Shown one piece after another: positions 8,489-17,443 of a stretch of DNA of 64,000 nt (position 1 is its first letter; every line of letters starts with the position of its first letter). Position numbers and translations under genes: made by a program. This DNA is from DATJPR01 sp963752915 (lineage in GTDB: Bacteria; Bacteroidota; Ignavibacteria; UBA10030; UBA6906). The DNA lies in contig CAVVZZ010000011.1 of assembly GCA_963752915.1 (NCBI GenBank), forward strand, positions 764,438 to 828,437, read 5' to 3'. The notes beneath the pieces were generated by a model. The model worked only from the letters and a program-made list of their open reading frames with translations. It did not search any database and was not told where the DNA came from.

Positions 8489-10831
8489 TCAGGTACTTCG
8501 GCAATCGGGCGTTTTCAATATTCTTGATTTCTGCGTAATGAGATGATCCTCCCGGCATGAGCGCACCAGGTTTTTCACAGGTGACGGGAGTTGGAAGACA
8601 TCCTCCCGCGCTGCAAAGGACTCCAGGAGTGCCAAGACGTCGGTAGAATCGATGAGGTTGAACCGGGCGTGGCTGTTGACAAGCCCCACCCGGATTGAAT
8701 AGGCGGTATCCGGGAGGACTGAGAACAGGTCTTCGTCGGTCCAGTCATCACCCGCTGCGAATATAAAATCATGCTGCTCTTTCGTCAGCCAATGCAGGCC
8801 CGCTTTCCCTTTGTGATTGCCGGCATTACGCACTTCAATCACCTTCTTTCCCTGAATCACCTGCAGGTCAATATTTGCAGTGAAGCTCATGAGATGGTCG
8901 ACCATTTCCCCGGCAAGCATCTCCCCTTGTTCGGGATGCGCCCGCCTGTAATGCCACGCAACCGAGTATTCCTTCTCTTCAACGAATGCGCCGGGAAGCA
9001 GATCCATGTAGCGCTCGAAAATCGGAATGATCCTGGTCTTCCAGTCCCCCTTTTGTTCTCCCAGCACCTTCCACTCCTCCCCGACCTCCCTGACCCAGAC
9101 GCCGTGCTCCGCAACGAGATTGATCGGGAGTGAACCGAACCATGTCTGGATCGTCTTTCTGTCCCGTCCGCTGATTAACGCGACGGTCGTACGCGAATCC
9201 CGTGCCAGGCGTTGCAGAAGTTCAAGGAGGGGGAGTCCGGGCTTCGCAGCTTCGGGGTGGGAGACAATCGGCGTGAGGGTGCCATCATAGTCGAGAAAGA
9301 GCACCCTCTTCCCCGACCTGTCAAAGCGATCCAGCATCTCTTCACGTACAGCCGCAGGGAGGAGCCTGGTTTCCAACTGCTTCTGCGCCTGTTTCTGATA
9401 AAGCAACTGACCGATAAACTCGTTCGCCCAGTGCGTCACGTCATACCGGCGAAGGCGGTTCTGGAGGATCCCGTTTCGCTTTTGTTGTTCTTCCGGGGAC
9501 ATCTCGAGCGCCTCCTTCAAACCCCGCGCGATCTCGCCGGTGGAGTGAGGATTGACGATCACAGCCTCCCCGAGCTCTTTTGCCGCACCGGCCATCTCGC
9601 TGAGAACGAGTACACCTGTCCCGTCCAGCCGAGAGGCGACATACTCCTTCGCGACAAGATTCATCCCATCGCGTAGCGGGGTCACCAGGCACACGTCGCT
9701 GACAGCGTAGAGTGCCGCCAGTGGCGCAAAGGTGAGATTCCTGTATTGGTAAATGACGGGGGTCCATCCGATAGTCCCGAACTTCCCATTGATCTGCCCG
9801 ACAAGTTCTTCGATTTGCTTCTTCATCACGTCGTACTGTTCAACCCCGATGCGCGAAGGGACGAGGATCATAACCAGCACGACGCCTGCGCGGAATCCTG
9901 GATGCTCTTCCAGGAGCAGCTGATAACCCCGAAGGCGGTTCAGGATACCCTTCGTGTAGTCGAGCCTGTCGACGGAGAGTATGATCTTGAGACCATCGAG
10001 AGGGGTGCGCAGAGCTTCTGACTCTGCGTTGACTTCCGGGTCGAGCGAAGCTTCATGGAATTTTCTGAAGTCGATCCCCATCGGGAAGGTTTCTGCTTTG
10101 AGTACCCGCCCCGGCAACGCGATCACCCCCATGTTATTCTCGTGCCCAAGCACACGGAGGACGCACTGGAGAAAATACTGCATGTATGCGTAGGTGTGAA
10201 ACCCAATCAGGTCTGCGCCGAGAATTCCATCAAGGATCTCCTGTCGCCATGATGCCGGCAGGAGCCGGAAGATTTCAAAAGAAGGAAAGGGGATATGCAG
10301 GAAGAATCCTACCGTCAGATTCCGTCTCCGCTTGCGGAGCAGTCCCGGGAGGAGCATGAGGTGGTAATCATGGATCCATATGACATCCCCATCCTGAACA
10401 GCATCCAGGACCGCCTCACAGAACACCTTGTTCACATGCTTGTATTGCTGCCACTCCTCATCACCGAACGAGGCGTAGGTGGGGAAATAGTGAAAAAGGG
10501 GCCAGACGGTGCTGTTGCAGAATCCATGATAGAATTTTTCCATCTCTTCCCCGGAAAGAAAAACCGGGGACGAGTGGAATTCGGACGAAGCGACCTTCCG
10601 GAGCTCTGACCTGAACGCGGAGTCGATTGAGCTCCCAGGCCATCCCACCCAGAGATATTCCGGAGTGTCCGGCCGGGAAGTGCCCAGCGAATTCAGGTAG
10701 GTCCTGATTCCGGAGGCGACACCCCCCGGACTTTCGGTATAGACCAGGGAGCCGCTCTCGGTGGAAGCCGAAAAGGGGAGTCTGTTTGCGACTATGACTA
10801 GCCTCCGCGGCCGAGCATATTCGTTCACCAT
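8489..10831 (-). CDS. Bifunctional trehalose-6-phosphate synthase/phosphatase (OtsA-OtsB fusion)
   Basis: About 780 residues from the ATG at 10831 (MVNEYARPRRLVIVANR, with AAGG just upstream); the frame is open to 10909 but the extra residues resemble no part of the family. The N-terminal GT20 domain has VIVANRLPFS, PGGVASGI, a VIWIHDYHLMLLP loop, FLHIPFPS and SVDRLDYTKGI, which are UDP-glucose and glucose-6-phosphate binding signatures. From about residue 515 the HAD phosphatase has FLDYDGTLTPI (nucleophile Asp), ALISGRDR, LVAEHGVW and AAGDDWTDED. Both active sites look complete. It makes trehalose from UDP-glucose and glucose-6-phosphate in the cytosol for osmotic or desiccation protection. 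Synthase-phosphatase fusions are known in Bacteroidetes relatives. No frameshift across 2.3 kb. Confidence 0.95.
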   Translation of the reverse strand: MVNEYARPRRLVIVANRLPFSASTESGSLVYTESPGGVASGIRTYLNSLGTSRPDTPEYLWVGWPGSSIDSAFRSELRKVASSEFHSSPVFLSGEEMEKFYHGFCNSTVWPLFHYFPTYASFGDEEWQQYKHVNKVFCEAVLDAVQDGDVIWIHDYHLMLLPGLLRKRRRNLTVGFFLHIPFPSFEIFRLLPASWRQEILDGILGADLIGFHTYAYMQYFLQCVLRVLGHENNMGVIALPGRVLKAETFPMGIDFRKFHEASLDPEVNAESEALRTPLDGLKIILSVDRLDYTKGILNRLRGYQLLLEEHPGFRAGVVLVMILVPSRIGVEQYDVMKKQIEELVGQINGKFGTIGWTPVIYQYRNLTFAPLAALYAVSDVCLVTPLRDGMNLVAKEYVASRLDGTGVLVLSEMAGAAKELGEAVIVNPHSTGEIARGLKEALEMSPEEQQKRNGILQNRLRRYDVTHWANEFIGQLLYQKQAQKQLETRLLPAAVREEMLDRFDRSGKRVLFLDYDGTLTPIVSHPEAAKPGLPLLELLQRLARDSRTTVALISGRDRKTIQTWFGSLPINLVAEHGVWVREVGEEWKVLGEQKGDWKTRIIPIFERYMDLLPGAFVEEKEYSVAWHYRRAHPEQGEMLAGEMVDHLMSFTANIDLQVIQGKKVIEVRNAGNHKGKAGLHWLTKEQHDFIFAAGDDWTDEDLFSVLPDTAYSIRVGLVNSHARFNLIDSTDVLALLESFAAREDVFQLPSPVKNLVRSCREDHLITQKSRILKTPDCRST

Positions 10832-11184
10832 AGGACCTTGCTCAATGAATGACATCCGGGCAGCGTTCTTGCATGGTATGAAGCAGGGGTGTGGGCGACA
10901 ATCGGGCAATAGGTGTAATCATGTGCGAAGTCGGGGAGCCGAGGTACTACATTATTTCCCCTAGAGGCTTCTTCCGGAACCACCGTCATATTTATTATAG
11001 AGGAACGTGCTACTGGCCGGCTATGTTAAGCTGTGGAAGCTCATAAGTGAGCGGAGTATTCGCCAGGAGCTCTTTCATCATACCTGCTTGCTTGTTGGCG
11101 ATGGGTTGAGAAAACTGTTTCACCGTTTTCCCTTCGATAGACCTTTCGAAGTGTCTCAGTACTGACTTGAAGAGCTGAAGCAAT
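10832..11184. other. Intergenic region, no supported gene
   Basis: About 350 bases upstream of the trehalose gene. No coding signal on either strand; presumably holds that gene's promoter, which I could not place. Confidence 0.4.
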
Positions 11185-11331
11185 TTCTTCGAACGAGCTG
11201 GGTTGAAGACGATAGAAGTACACTCTCGATGCTTGTCGAGAGCCGTCAAACCTCAGCTCATGGTGGACGGCTTCAATCTCAACGTTCACGAGCTCGGCGA
11301 CTTTCTGGCTGAGGGCGCCTCTAGTATCTAG
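11185..11331 (-). pseudogene. Orphan T9SS sorting-domain relic
   Basis: Reading the minus strand, the translation runs ALSQKVAELVNVEIEAVHHE and then LRFDGSRQASRVYFYRLQ. This matches the second half of the T9SS type A C-terminal domain found elsewhere in the window (LGQKVxELVNxxIDAGYHEVxFDGxNLASGVYFYRLQ). The upstream YPNPFNP half and any cargo protein are missing, and the conserved ASGV is changed to ASRV. It is a decayed end of a lost secreted protein. Confidence 0.7.
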
Positions 11332-11732
11332 GGTGAAGTTGGAATGGTGGGAATCTCATGTGGAAGTTGCTCGCTGTTGATAGCGAGGATACAAAGTCCA
11401 TTACTTTGATCCTTTCTAATTTAACAACGCTACAAAGCTGATTTCGCGGGCTGTCAGACTCCCCAGCCCGCGCGGGGATTCCCTAGTACGGAGGAAGGGC
11501 TGGCCGCATCCATTTCCGTATTGACCTTTCATCACATCCATAACATCGGTTATCTCTCTCTTTCGGCGTTTTGCGTAGATTTCAAATTTTCGCAGGGGAA
11601 TTCGTTCTTGGTGAGAGGGCCTTGTGGGGTGACGGAGAATGCAAGGCTCTTACGCATTTTTCACGGGCGGATCTTCCAAACCTAGTCCAGTTGACAAAGC
11701 AACTGAGGAACAATACTATAGTTGGTAGGTCG
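11332..11732. other. Intergenic region with one perfect hairpin
   Basis: No supported gene. CGCGGGCTG (11445-11453) pairs perfectly with CAGCCCGCG (11464-11472), with no U-tract on either side. Otherwise nothing recognisable. Confidence 0.4.
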
Positions 11733-11781
11733 CTAGCTGACTGATACACCCCTTCCACAGCGCCCGAGGCATGCGTACGCT

Positions 11782-12108
11782 ATGATCTCCATCCTCAAGC
11801 CGCCACCAGACGTTTCAGACGAAAATGCCCAAGCCGCTTTTCAACTTCGCACAATTCTGTGGACCGTCATGGGCGTCGGAGCGGTCCTATTGCTTGTTAC
11901 TCCTTTTATTTCCGGCGCTGGTCCGTATCTGCGATACGTTTTTGCCATGGGTTCTGGATTTTCTCAATGGCAAGAAGAAGAGAGTCTAGTAATGAGGAGC
12001 CTGATGGGCATCGATTCAGGCGTGAAGGTTACCTCAAGAGGAGGATTTCCCGTGGAAGTGTGTCAAGGACCTGTGACAGCGGTTACTGACCGAGATGGAA
12101 TCAGGTGA
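11782..12108 (+). CDS. Small single-pass membrane protein, possible truncated sensor-kinase N-terminus
   Basis: 108 residues. Residues 1-25 (MISILKPPPDVSDENAQAAF) are soluble and 27-48 form a hydrophobic helix (LWTVMGVGAVLLLVTPFIS). The tail has no known domain. The N-terminal pattern of a proline-rich start, an acidic D-E-N and then a membrane segment resembles the beginning of membrane sensor kinases, so this may be a cut-off remnant (inference). It is preserved in both copies of the duplicated block, where one missense difference (Val/Leu at residue 29) is seen. No strong ribosome site. Confidence 0.4.
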   Translation: MISILKPPPDVSDENAQAAFQLRTILWTVMGVGAVLLLVTPFISGAGPYLRYVFAMGSGFSQWQEEESLVMRSLMGIDSGVKVTSRGGFPVEVCQGPVTAVTDRDGIR

Positions 12109-12220
12109 AATCCTAATACCGGGATGTGGGAAGCGATTCACTGCAGAGTCAATCCTTCGGCGCAAATAACAGAAAAGGCCCGACGAGCCAAGCCCTGAAT
12201 TCACACTGCAGCGGTGGCGG

Positions 12221-12349
12221 TCACCGGATTAATAGGAGCTTGCGCGTCTCCGCGTACGATCCGACTTGGAGCCAATTCACCAAAACGCCGCTGGCGAGTC
12301 TACCAACGTCGAATCTTCTTTCGTGGTGGCCGGCTTCAATCTTATTGAT
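12221..12349 (-). pseudogene. Orphan T9SS sorting-domain relic after the TlpA gene (copy A)
   Basis: The minus strand reads INKIEAGHHERRFDVGRLASG then VLVNWLQVGSYAETRKLLLIR and a stop. This is the last 40 residues of a sorting domain, clearly degraded (GVLVNWLQ for GVYFYRLQ). It starts just after the stop of the TlpA-like gene but in another frame, so either the TlpA protein once carried the tag and lost it by a shift, or the relic is independent. Confidence 0.6.
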
Positions 12350-12359
12350 CATTCGAGCT

Positions 12360-12908
12360 TTACAATTCACGAAGGTACCGCTCCACCTGTTCGACAAGAT
12401 ACTTCGACAGATTCTCTCGATATCCGGAATGATTTTCCCGAACGCGGAACTTCGTGTCAATGATGACCGTCGACGGATTGGAATCGAAACCGAACGACTT
12501 GAGCGTTGCGCTTCCCCGGTCGTACGCGAACGGCAGATCGTACGCTCCTCCCCACGAAAGGAAAAGAAACCCAGACCTTCCGCGCGACGCGAAGGCTTTC
12601 GCTTTCTCAAGTGTCTCCCAGCCTGAGTTCACAAAGTAGAAGGCCACCCGGGGGTTGTTCCGGTATCGGCGATAGAACTCTTCCAACTGCGGGATCGATC
12701 TCCGGCAAGGACTGCAGTCGGAGCTCCAGAAGTCAAGGACAATGACTTTCCCTCTCAGATTGTTGGACGAAACCGTATCTTCGTTCAGAGTGACGAACGT
12801 GAATTCGGGCGCCGCGTCGCCGGAACCGCTCGTAGATTCCGTCCCTTGCCCGAATGACTTCGACATGCTCAGAGAAGCGAAAAGGCAGATGACGAAAGCA
12901 GATTTCAC
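12360..12908 (-). CDS. TlpA-like periplasmic thiol-disulfide protein (copy A)
   Basis: 182 residues from a GTG at 12908 with AAGGAG 8 bases upstream; this start gives a clean signal peptide (VKSAFVICLFASLSMSKSFG). The mature thioredoxin fold has the redox motif CSPC in LDFWSSDCSPCRRS (about residues 67-70 of the precursor) and a cis-Pro-like NPSTVIIDT strand. The family reduces or oxidises cysteines of exported proteins, or matures cytochromes. It has no cytochrome-biogenesis neighbours. An identical copy lies at 45451-45999. A sorting-domain relic follows immediately, which suggests a former secreted version. Confidence 0.85.
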   Translation of the reverse strand: MKSAFVICLFASLSMSKSFGQGTESTSGSGDAAPEFTFVTLNEDTVSSNNLRGKVIVLDFWSSDCSPCRRSIPQLEEFYRRYRNNPRVAFYFVNSGWETLEKAKAFASRGRSGFLFLSWGGAYDLPFAYDRGSATLKSFGFDSNPSTVIIDTKFRVRENHSGYRENLSKYLVEQVERYLREL

Positions 12909-13117
12909 CGTGAGTGCTCCTTCATCCAATCAGAAAGGTGAACGGCAAGCCAGGCACCAAAGCGGCGTGGGATGACCATGGAGTCATCGGGCAAGAAGTG
13001 TTTCGGGAATATACACCGCAATTCGAAGGTTGTCAAGGTGACGCACATTGCATGATCACGAGAAGGAGAGCCCGGCGATTGCCAGCCCCGAGCGGGATTG
13101 ATATGCGACACCAGTTC

Positions 13118-13945
13118 TTAGCGGAGGAGCAACAACCTCATCGTTTTCACGTACGAGCCGGCCTGGAGGCGATAGAAGTAGACGCCGCTTGCGAGATTGC
13201 TCCCGTCAAAAGTGAACGAGTATTTGCCTGCCGGGTACCGGCCGCTAGCGAGAACCGCCACTTCTCTGCCGAGAATGTCATACACTGCCAGTCGAATGAC
13301 ACTGACCCCTGGCCACTGGCAACTGACCACTGTTTTCGGGTTGAACGGGTTGGGGTAGTTTTGCCAGAGAACAAAGGCAGATGGCCGACCTTCTGGTGAC
13401 ATTGGAGCCGTTGCGAGCGCAGTGTCCGTTGCATCAACTTGAATTGCCAGCTTGTTAACCATCGTGTCATGTGGATCGTAGAGTACATACCACAATGGAT
13501 GGCCATTGGGCACCACCGCTTGGCCAAGGCTTGCGCTGATACTACTGTTGGGGTGCACGGTACGGAACGTCGCACCACCTCTCTCCTCTGCGAGAGTCAA
13601 AGCTGAATCGCTGTCAATCCAGGGCAACGTAACGAAAGCATCGCCTGTCGTGCGAAAGGAATTTGAGCTATCGAACACGGCACCGGAGAGCGTGGTGTGG
13701 AAAAGGTAATTGGTGAGCGTGTCGGTGTCGGCAAATCGGTACTTGTAGGTCCATGACCTCGAAGATCCGTTGCCAAGGCAGGAATCGGTTCGAATCTGCA
13801 CAAGTCGAGCGTTGCTGTCGATCGTGGTCATAACGGAGTCCACAAAGGCCTTGTTGTGGCTTGCGAGGAAGGCTTGCGCGAACAGAGCCTGGGGAGCTAG
13901 CAACAGGATTAGGACCAATGATACAGACCAAAGTCGATGTTTCAT
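13118..13945 (-). CDS. Secreted protein with T9SS type A sorting domain
   Basis: 275 residues. Signal peptide at 1-23 (MKHRLWSVSLVLILLLAPQA). Residues 24-190 are an unrecognised beta-rich region. From about 195 the sorting domain is complete: LWQNYPNPFNPKTVVS, VYDILGREVAVLASG, YSFTFDGSNLASGVYFYRLQ and the basic end MRLLLLR. The protein would be exported by Sec, carried through the outer membrane by the T9SS and have its tag removed. No enzyme motif is visible. Its last 21 codons lie inside the duplicated block, so its C-terminus is identical to that of the unrelated 46209-48581 protein. Confidence 0.85.
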   Translation of the reverse strand: MKHRLWSVSLVLILLLAPQALFAQAFLASHNKAFVDSVMTTIDSNARLVQIRTDSCLGNGSSRSWTYKYRFADTDTLTNYLFHTTLSGAVFDSSNSFRTTGDAFVTLPWIDSDSALTLAEERGGATFRTVHPNSSISASLGQAVVPNGHPLWYVLYDPHDTMVNKLAIQVDATDTALATAPMSPEGRPSAFVLWQNYPNPFNPKTVVSCQWPGVSVIRLAVYDILGREVAVLASGRYPAGKYSFTFDGSNLASGVYFYRLQAGSYVKTMRLLLLR

Positions 13946-14519
13946 ATCGTCCCTCCTGGCAAATGCTGCGTAGCGGCCACGGCCCTTCGACTCGCTCCCC
14001 TAGGATGAGCAGAAGTGTCGCTCGCTCAGGGCCCCGAGCGAACCCGCCGATTTTCAGCGGGTGAGTCGAGGGGCCCGCCCGAACGACCGAACATCTCGGC
14101 CGTCTCGTCGTTCGGTCGCCCGCCCGGACGACCGTCCGGTCGGACGGGGGCGGGCTGCGGCGGATATGAATACATTTTTGAAAAGGGTACGTTTAGATCC
14201 TAGACGTTCCGTTGCTTCGATTCTTTCACCTCGCTTCACGCGGGTCACTCCTGATCGCCCTTGACTCCGTCAGCTCCAGTTTACCCGCCGCAACGAAGTG
14301 AAGGCGGGCCGCTTGTTAGGGCGCTGCCTGGATTCCTATCACTGTCTCGTTCGCTTGGGTTGGCCAATGGGAACGAACACGTACGAATCGGTCGGATATC
14401 CGAACTTTTTGTGGGGTGTCGCATGAAGATGCTTCATCAGCCATGACAAAATTCAGGTAGCCCACGAAAGAACGTTGGCTTCATGATGCTCTCCACAAAC
14501 CAAACGGCTCGGTCAACAC
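13946..14519. other. 574-base intergenic region with a cluster of GC-rich palindromes
   Basis: No supported gene. Besides the hairpins listed at 14042-14147, the rest is unremarkable; some short frames here are by-products of the biased composition. Confidence 0.5.
14042..14147. repeat. Cluster of three GC-rich hairpins
   Basis: Three perfect inverted repeats in about 105 bases: ACCCGC/GCGGGT (14042-14062), CGACCGAAC/GTTCGGTCG (14084-14118) and CCGTCCG-GT-CGGACGG (14132-14147). The CGACCG/CGGTCG words recur on both strands and the composition is far richer in G+C than the flanks. Resembles a REP-type palindromic cluster; no U-tract that would make it a terminator. Confidence 0.55.
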
Positions 14520-14852
14520 TCAGATCCCCATGTTTGCCAGCGTGTTGCATATGGCATTGATGTCTGCGACGAGTCGCGGGTGAGACACCTCGAACCCACG
14601 CACTGAAGCCACAAGTGCATCAAGCGAGAGTTTCAGCAATTCTGGATTCTTTTCCCACCGTGTCGCTTCGTGTGTTGACCGCTCAATAAAGCCAGCGACG
14701 CTTTCTGCATCTTCAGATTTCGAGCGAGCCAGTTTGACAATCTCAGATTCAAGTCCATTGAGCAGATTCAGCAGCTCAGCCTTATTCTCCTCTTTGATCG
14801 AACTCGCCATTCGGATCTTCGTTTCAATCTTCTTGAGTGTGTCTTCAATCAT
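14520..14852 (-). CDS. Small coiled-coil protein, DUF4404-like
   Basis: 110 residues from an ATG at 14852, directly after GGGAGGGAACGA. It is almost entirely helical and charged: an N-terminal amphipathic helix (IEDTLKKIETKIRMASSIKE), a middle LNLLNGLESEIVKL and a C-terminus VSHPRLVADINAICNTLANM. The H-P-x-L...N-x-L-A-N-(M/L)-G-I ending is what I associate with DUF4404-type proteins. Function unknown. The next gene on the strand (14915-15124) ends 62 bases upstream, so they may be co-transcribed. Confidence 0.6.
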   Translation of the reverse strand: MIEDTLKKIETKIRMASSIKEENKAELLNLLNGLESEIVKLARSKSEDAESVAGFIERSTHEATRWEKNPELLKLSLDALVASVRGFEVSHPRLVADINAICNTLANMGI

Positions 14853-14914
14853 TTCGTTCCCTCCCGGTTGTAAGTTTCCATTGAGCGGCCACGCAGAGCC
14901 TCCCGACACGCGAC

Positions 14915-15124
14915 CTACATTTTCCCAACCCTTCGACCGATTTTGACTTCAAGAAGACCAGATTCGAAGAGTTTCATGAGGATATCATCGGACACTTCGT
15001 ACGTGACACTTAGCTTGGTGATCACAGACTGTAAGTAACCCGTGTCGTCATAGGTCGCATCCTGAATGCCCGACTGTTTAATTTCGCGTTTAATGTCTTT
15101 CCAGTTCTCAAGTGTTATTCTCAT
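14915..15124 (-). CDS. Small hypothetical protein
   Basis: 69 residues starting MRITLENWKDIKREI, with AGGAG 9 bases before the ATG; the frame extends upstream to 15178 without a ribosome site. Mixed helical composition with a conserved-looking end EVKIGRRVGKM. No domain recognised. Probably cotranscribed with the DUF4404-like gene downstream. Confidence 0.5.
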   Translation of the reverse strand: MRITLENWKDIKREIKQSGIQDATYDDTGYLQSVITKLSVTYEVSDDILMKLFESGLLEVKIGRRVGKM

Positions 15125-15333
15125 GTCAACCAACTCCTGAACCATCAATTGTCCATTTGCTGTTTGCCGCCATCCCACGATGCATCTCGTGCACCATGCA
15201 CGCGGTGTCGTGCTACGTCAAAGAACTGTCCTAGCGTCGGTGCGAATCAAATCATTGTTTTCGCACCAGGAGGTTTCTGCTCTCTCGACTTTCTCCTTTA
15301 TGAAAGTCTTAGGGTGAATGTCGATATGTTTGA

Positions 15334-15861
15334 TCAGTCATAGTCAAGCTTGTCACCACAGTGAGAACAATACGGATCTCCCCAATTGATACTCATGTGA
15401 CATTTGCTGCAGATGAACTCTTCCTCTGTCGCAGTTCCTTCGGTCTTGATGATCTCGACCGATTTCCCGGCCTTTGGGGTCTTTTCCACTCCACGATCGG
15501 TCTTGAAGAGGTAAAACGAATATGGCACAAAAATGATGACCAGAATTGCCAGGAGAACACCCATGATGGCTGAAACATTGCTCAGTAATAGGTCGCTGTT
15601 TGTCGCAGCGATTGGGATGAGTCCAAGAGAGAAGAATAGTGTGAACGTTTTACCAACGACGGACAACTTCGTTTGCTTGCCCTGCCGTGTCAGAACACGC
15701 ATCGATTTCAAGAGGACAAGAAGAATCAGAACGACCGCTCCATAAAAGACATAGTGCCTTAGTTCAAAGTGCTGGGTCCGAAAAGCCTCAGCAAGAATAT
15801 CCAGGAGCATTCCAGAACAGACGACGTCGGCAATTAAGCCGATGGTCTTTTTGTCTTTCAT
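15334..15861 (-). CDS. Multi-pass membrane protein with C-terminal zinc ribbon
   Basis: 175 residues. Four hydrophobic segments are visible at about 8-28, 37-52, 73-87 and 93-115 (VSAIMGVLLAILVIIFVPYSF). A charged linker follows, then a zinc-ribbon at 150-170: CSKCHMSINWGDPYCSHCGD, four cysteines in two C-x2-C knuckles. The ribbon probably lies in the cytoplasm. The family is a common, uncharacterised bacterial architecture. The start has no clear ribosome site. No neighbour suggests a pathway. Confidence 0.65.
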   Translation of the reverse strand: MKDKKTIGLIADVVCSGMLLDILAEAFRTQHFELRHYVFYGAVVLILLVLLKSMRVLTRQGKQTKLSVVGKTFTLFFSLGLIPIAATNSDLLLSNVSAIMGVLLAILVIIFVPYSFYLFKTDRGVEKTPKAGKSVEIIKTEGTATEEEFICSKCHMSINWGDPYCSHCGDKLDYD

Positions 15862-15927
15862 GAATGTGCAAAATGATGGTTGATGTGCCCCTCAACAGTC
15901 GCGGTCAAGACCCATTGCGACAAAAAC

Positions 15928-15967
15928 AAAGCCCGTTCATCATCGCAACGACTTCGAACGGGCTTTT
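15928..15967. terminator. Bidirectional rho-independent terminator
   Basis: AAAGCCCGTTC (15928-15938) pairs perfectly with GAACGGGCTTT (15956-15966), with A-rich sequence before and TTTT after. It lies between the zinc-ribbon membrane gene's upstream side and the sorting-domain relic at 16174. Confidence 0.75.
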
Positions 15968-16173
15968 CAAGGAACGACACCCAGAAAGCTACATCGCTCC
16001 ATCGAGATAGTCAAGGAAACGCATCATCAGTGGACCGAAACACTTCGGTAGTCACCGTGAAATGACGAACCCTGATTCCGGAATATGCGTGATGATTCAT
16101 CGCAATGCCTGCCGTTGGTTCAAATAGCAGAAAAGGCCCGTCGAGCCAAGCTCTTGCCAAGAAACGATGGGAG

Positions 16174-16320
16174 TCACCGCACGAGCAAAAGCTTCTTCGT
16201 CTCCGTGAACGATCCGGCTTGGAGGCGATAGAAGTAGACGCCGCTGGCGAGACTCGATCCGTCGCATCTGATCTCGTGGAAGCCCGCGTCGATGTCATCG
16301 TTCACGAGTTCCTGGGGAAG
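16174..16320 (-). pseudogene. Orphan T9SS sorting-domain relic
   Basis: The minus strand translates QELVNDDIDAGFHEIRCDGS, then SLASGVYFYRLQAGSFTETK, KLLLVR and a TGA stop at 16174-16176. It is the perfect second half of a sorting domain, but the YPNPFNP half and cargo are absent upstream. The sequence just past its stop (AGAAAAGGCCCG then CGAGCC) also follows the relic at 12221 and its copy, and can fold as a short hairpin with a TTTT tail on the minus strand. Confidence 0.75.
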
Positions 16321-16435
16321 GACCATACGACAACAAGACCGAGTCGCACAATCCGTCTGATTACTTGTACGTCTATCTCGGAGGCAGCGGGAAATGGCAC
16401 ATCACATGATCTTCACTCATGGTTTTCCCTCGCAC

Positions 16436-17443
16436 CTATCTCCAATCGCAAATCCGATAAGTAGCAGCAGAATCGCTCAGATACTCTCTCTGAACCAACC
16501 CGTTCTTGTTTGCTATAACAGTTTTGCTTCCGGAGAACGACCCACCGTTTACACTCTGAACAGAGTATCCAATCTCTTGGCCATTGGGGGACCACCTGAG
16601 GCCGTCATTCGTGCCATAGGTTGCACGATCACTCCATGTCTTTAGCTCTGGAGCGAGCTTTTGAATCGAAGAACCATCACTCTGCAAGAGCCAGATGCCT
16701 GTCGCACGCATTGTATAGTAATCGCCTAGTCTCAGGTAAATCAGGGCTAACTGATTCTCGTCCGGCGACCACTGCGCGAAAGTCACTACGATACTATCGA
16801 CACCCAATATCCGACGCAGCAGCTTTCCATCTGGATCCATCTCCCAAAGCTCGCCTCTCTGTATAACGCGTCGGCTGTCAAGCAGGGCCACTCTCACGAG
16901 AAGCCGGCTGCCGTCTTTCGACCAATCGTAAGCATCGCAAAGCGTGTCTGGGCCAGTAGGGATTCTTCTGCTTGATCCGGATTGGACGTTGGTTATTCTG
17001 AGTCCATCACAGGCATAGGCCAACGAGGACCCGTCCGGAGACCACACCAAGGGTTGGTTTGCTGTATCGGCGATTTGCCTGATGAACGCACCACTTGAAT
17101 CAACGAGCCAAAGAACAGGGTAGTCCTGCCGAGACTGATCGCCATAGCGCCAGACAACGGCGAAGGTAGCTAAGTCGGGAGCCCATACTGCTCCGAGCAC
17201 TTGAATCACAGAACCCGGAGAGGCCCCAATTCGTTTTCTGATACCAGTGCCATCGTAATTCATCGAATAGATTTCTTCATTTGAACTAGCCCGAGTCTGA
17301 GATGCATAGAGTATCTCATTGATCGACTCGGGAACGCGTCGGTCGACCGGGCCGACAGTACCTTCCCGGCAGGCAAGCATCACGCAACAAGGGAAAGCCA
17401 GTATGGTCAAACCAAGGGAAGATGTAGAGAATATTGGCCGCAT
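16436..17443 (-). CDS. TolB-like beta-propeller lipoprotein
   Basis: 335 residues from the ATG at 17443. Signal MRPIFSTSSLGLTILAFPCC then VMLAC is a lipobox, so the protein is probably membrane-anchored. The body has repeated WD40-like/PD40 strands: IYSMNYDGTGIRKRIG, VWSPDGSSLAYA, YDWSKDGSRLLVRVA, LWEMDPDGKLLRRIL, AQWSPDENQLALIY and LRWSPNGQEIGYS. S-P-D/N-G turns are typical of TolB-type propellers. Function beyond protein or ligand binding is unknown. The C-terminal DWR is short and lacks a sorting domain. It stands alone, with more than 1 kb of gene-poor sequence upstream. Confidence 0.8.
   Translation of the reverse strand: MRPIFSTSSLGLTILAFPCCVMLACREGTVGPVDRRVPESINEILYASQTRASSNEEIYSMNYDGTGIRKRIGASPGSVIQVLGAVWAPDLATFAVVWRYGDQSRQDYPVLWLVDSSGAFIRQIADTANQPLVWSPDGSSLAYACDGLRITNVQSGSSRRIPTGPDTLCDAYDWSKDGSRLLVRVALLDSRRVIQRGELWEMDPDGKLLRRILGVDSIVVTFAQWSPDENQLALIYLRLGDYYTMRATGIWLLQSDGSSIQKLAPELKTWSDRATYGTNDGLRWSPNGQEIGYSVQSVNGGSFSGSKTVIANKNGLVQREYLSDSAATYRICDWR

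Larger units (their letters stand above)
11734..13180. repeat. 1.45-kb duplicated block, copy A (copy B at 44825-46271)
   Basis: The block matches 44825-46271 at a constant offset of 33091. I see two differences: G/C within CTGTGGACC[G/C]TCATGG, and A/C within AGTAATG[A/C]GGAGC. It holds a small membrane-protein gene, a sorting-domain relic, a TlpA-like gene and the last 21 codons of a T9SS protein. Identity starts exactly at a TA dinucleotide, which in copy B is the target site of an IS630-like element. It stops inside the sorting-domain codons of two different T9SS genes (13118 and 46209). Confidence 0.95.

Noticed and set aside
12126..12626. Plus-strand frames over the TlpA region, repeated at 45217-45717
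   Set aside because: Antisense to the TlpA gene and sorting-domain relic; conserved only because the whole block is duplicated.
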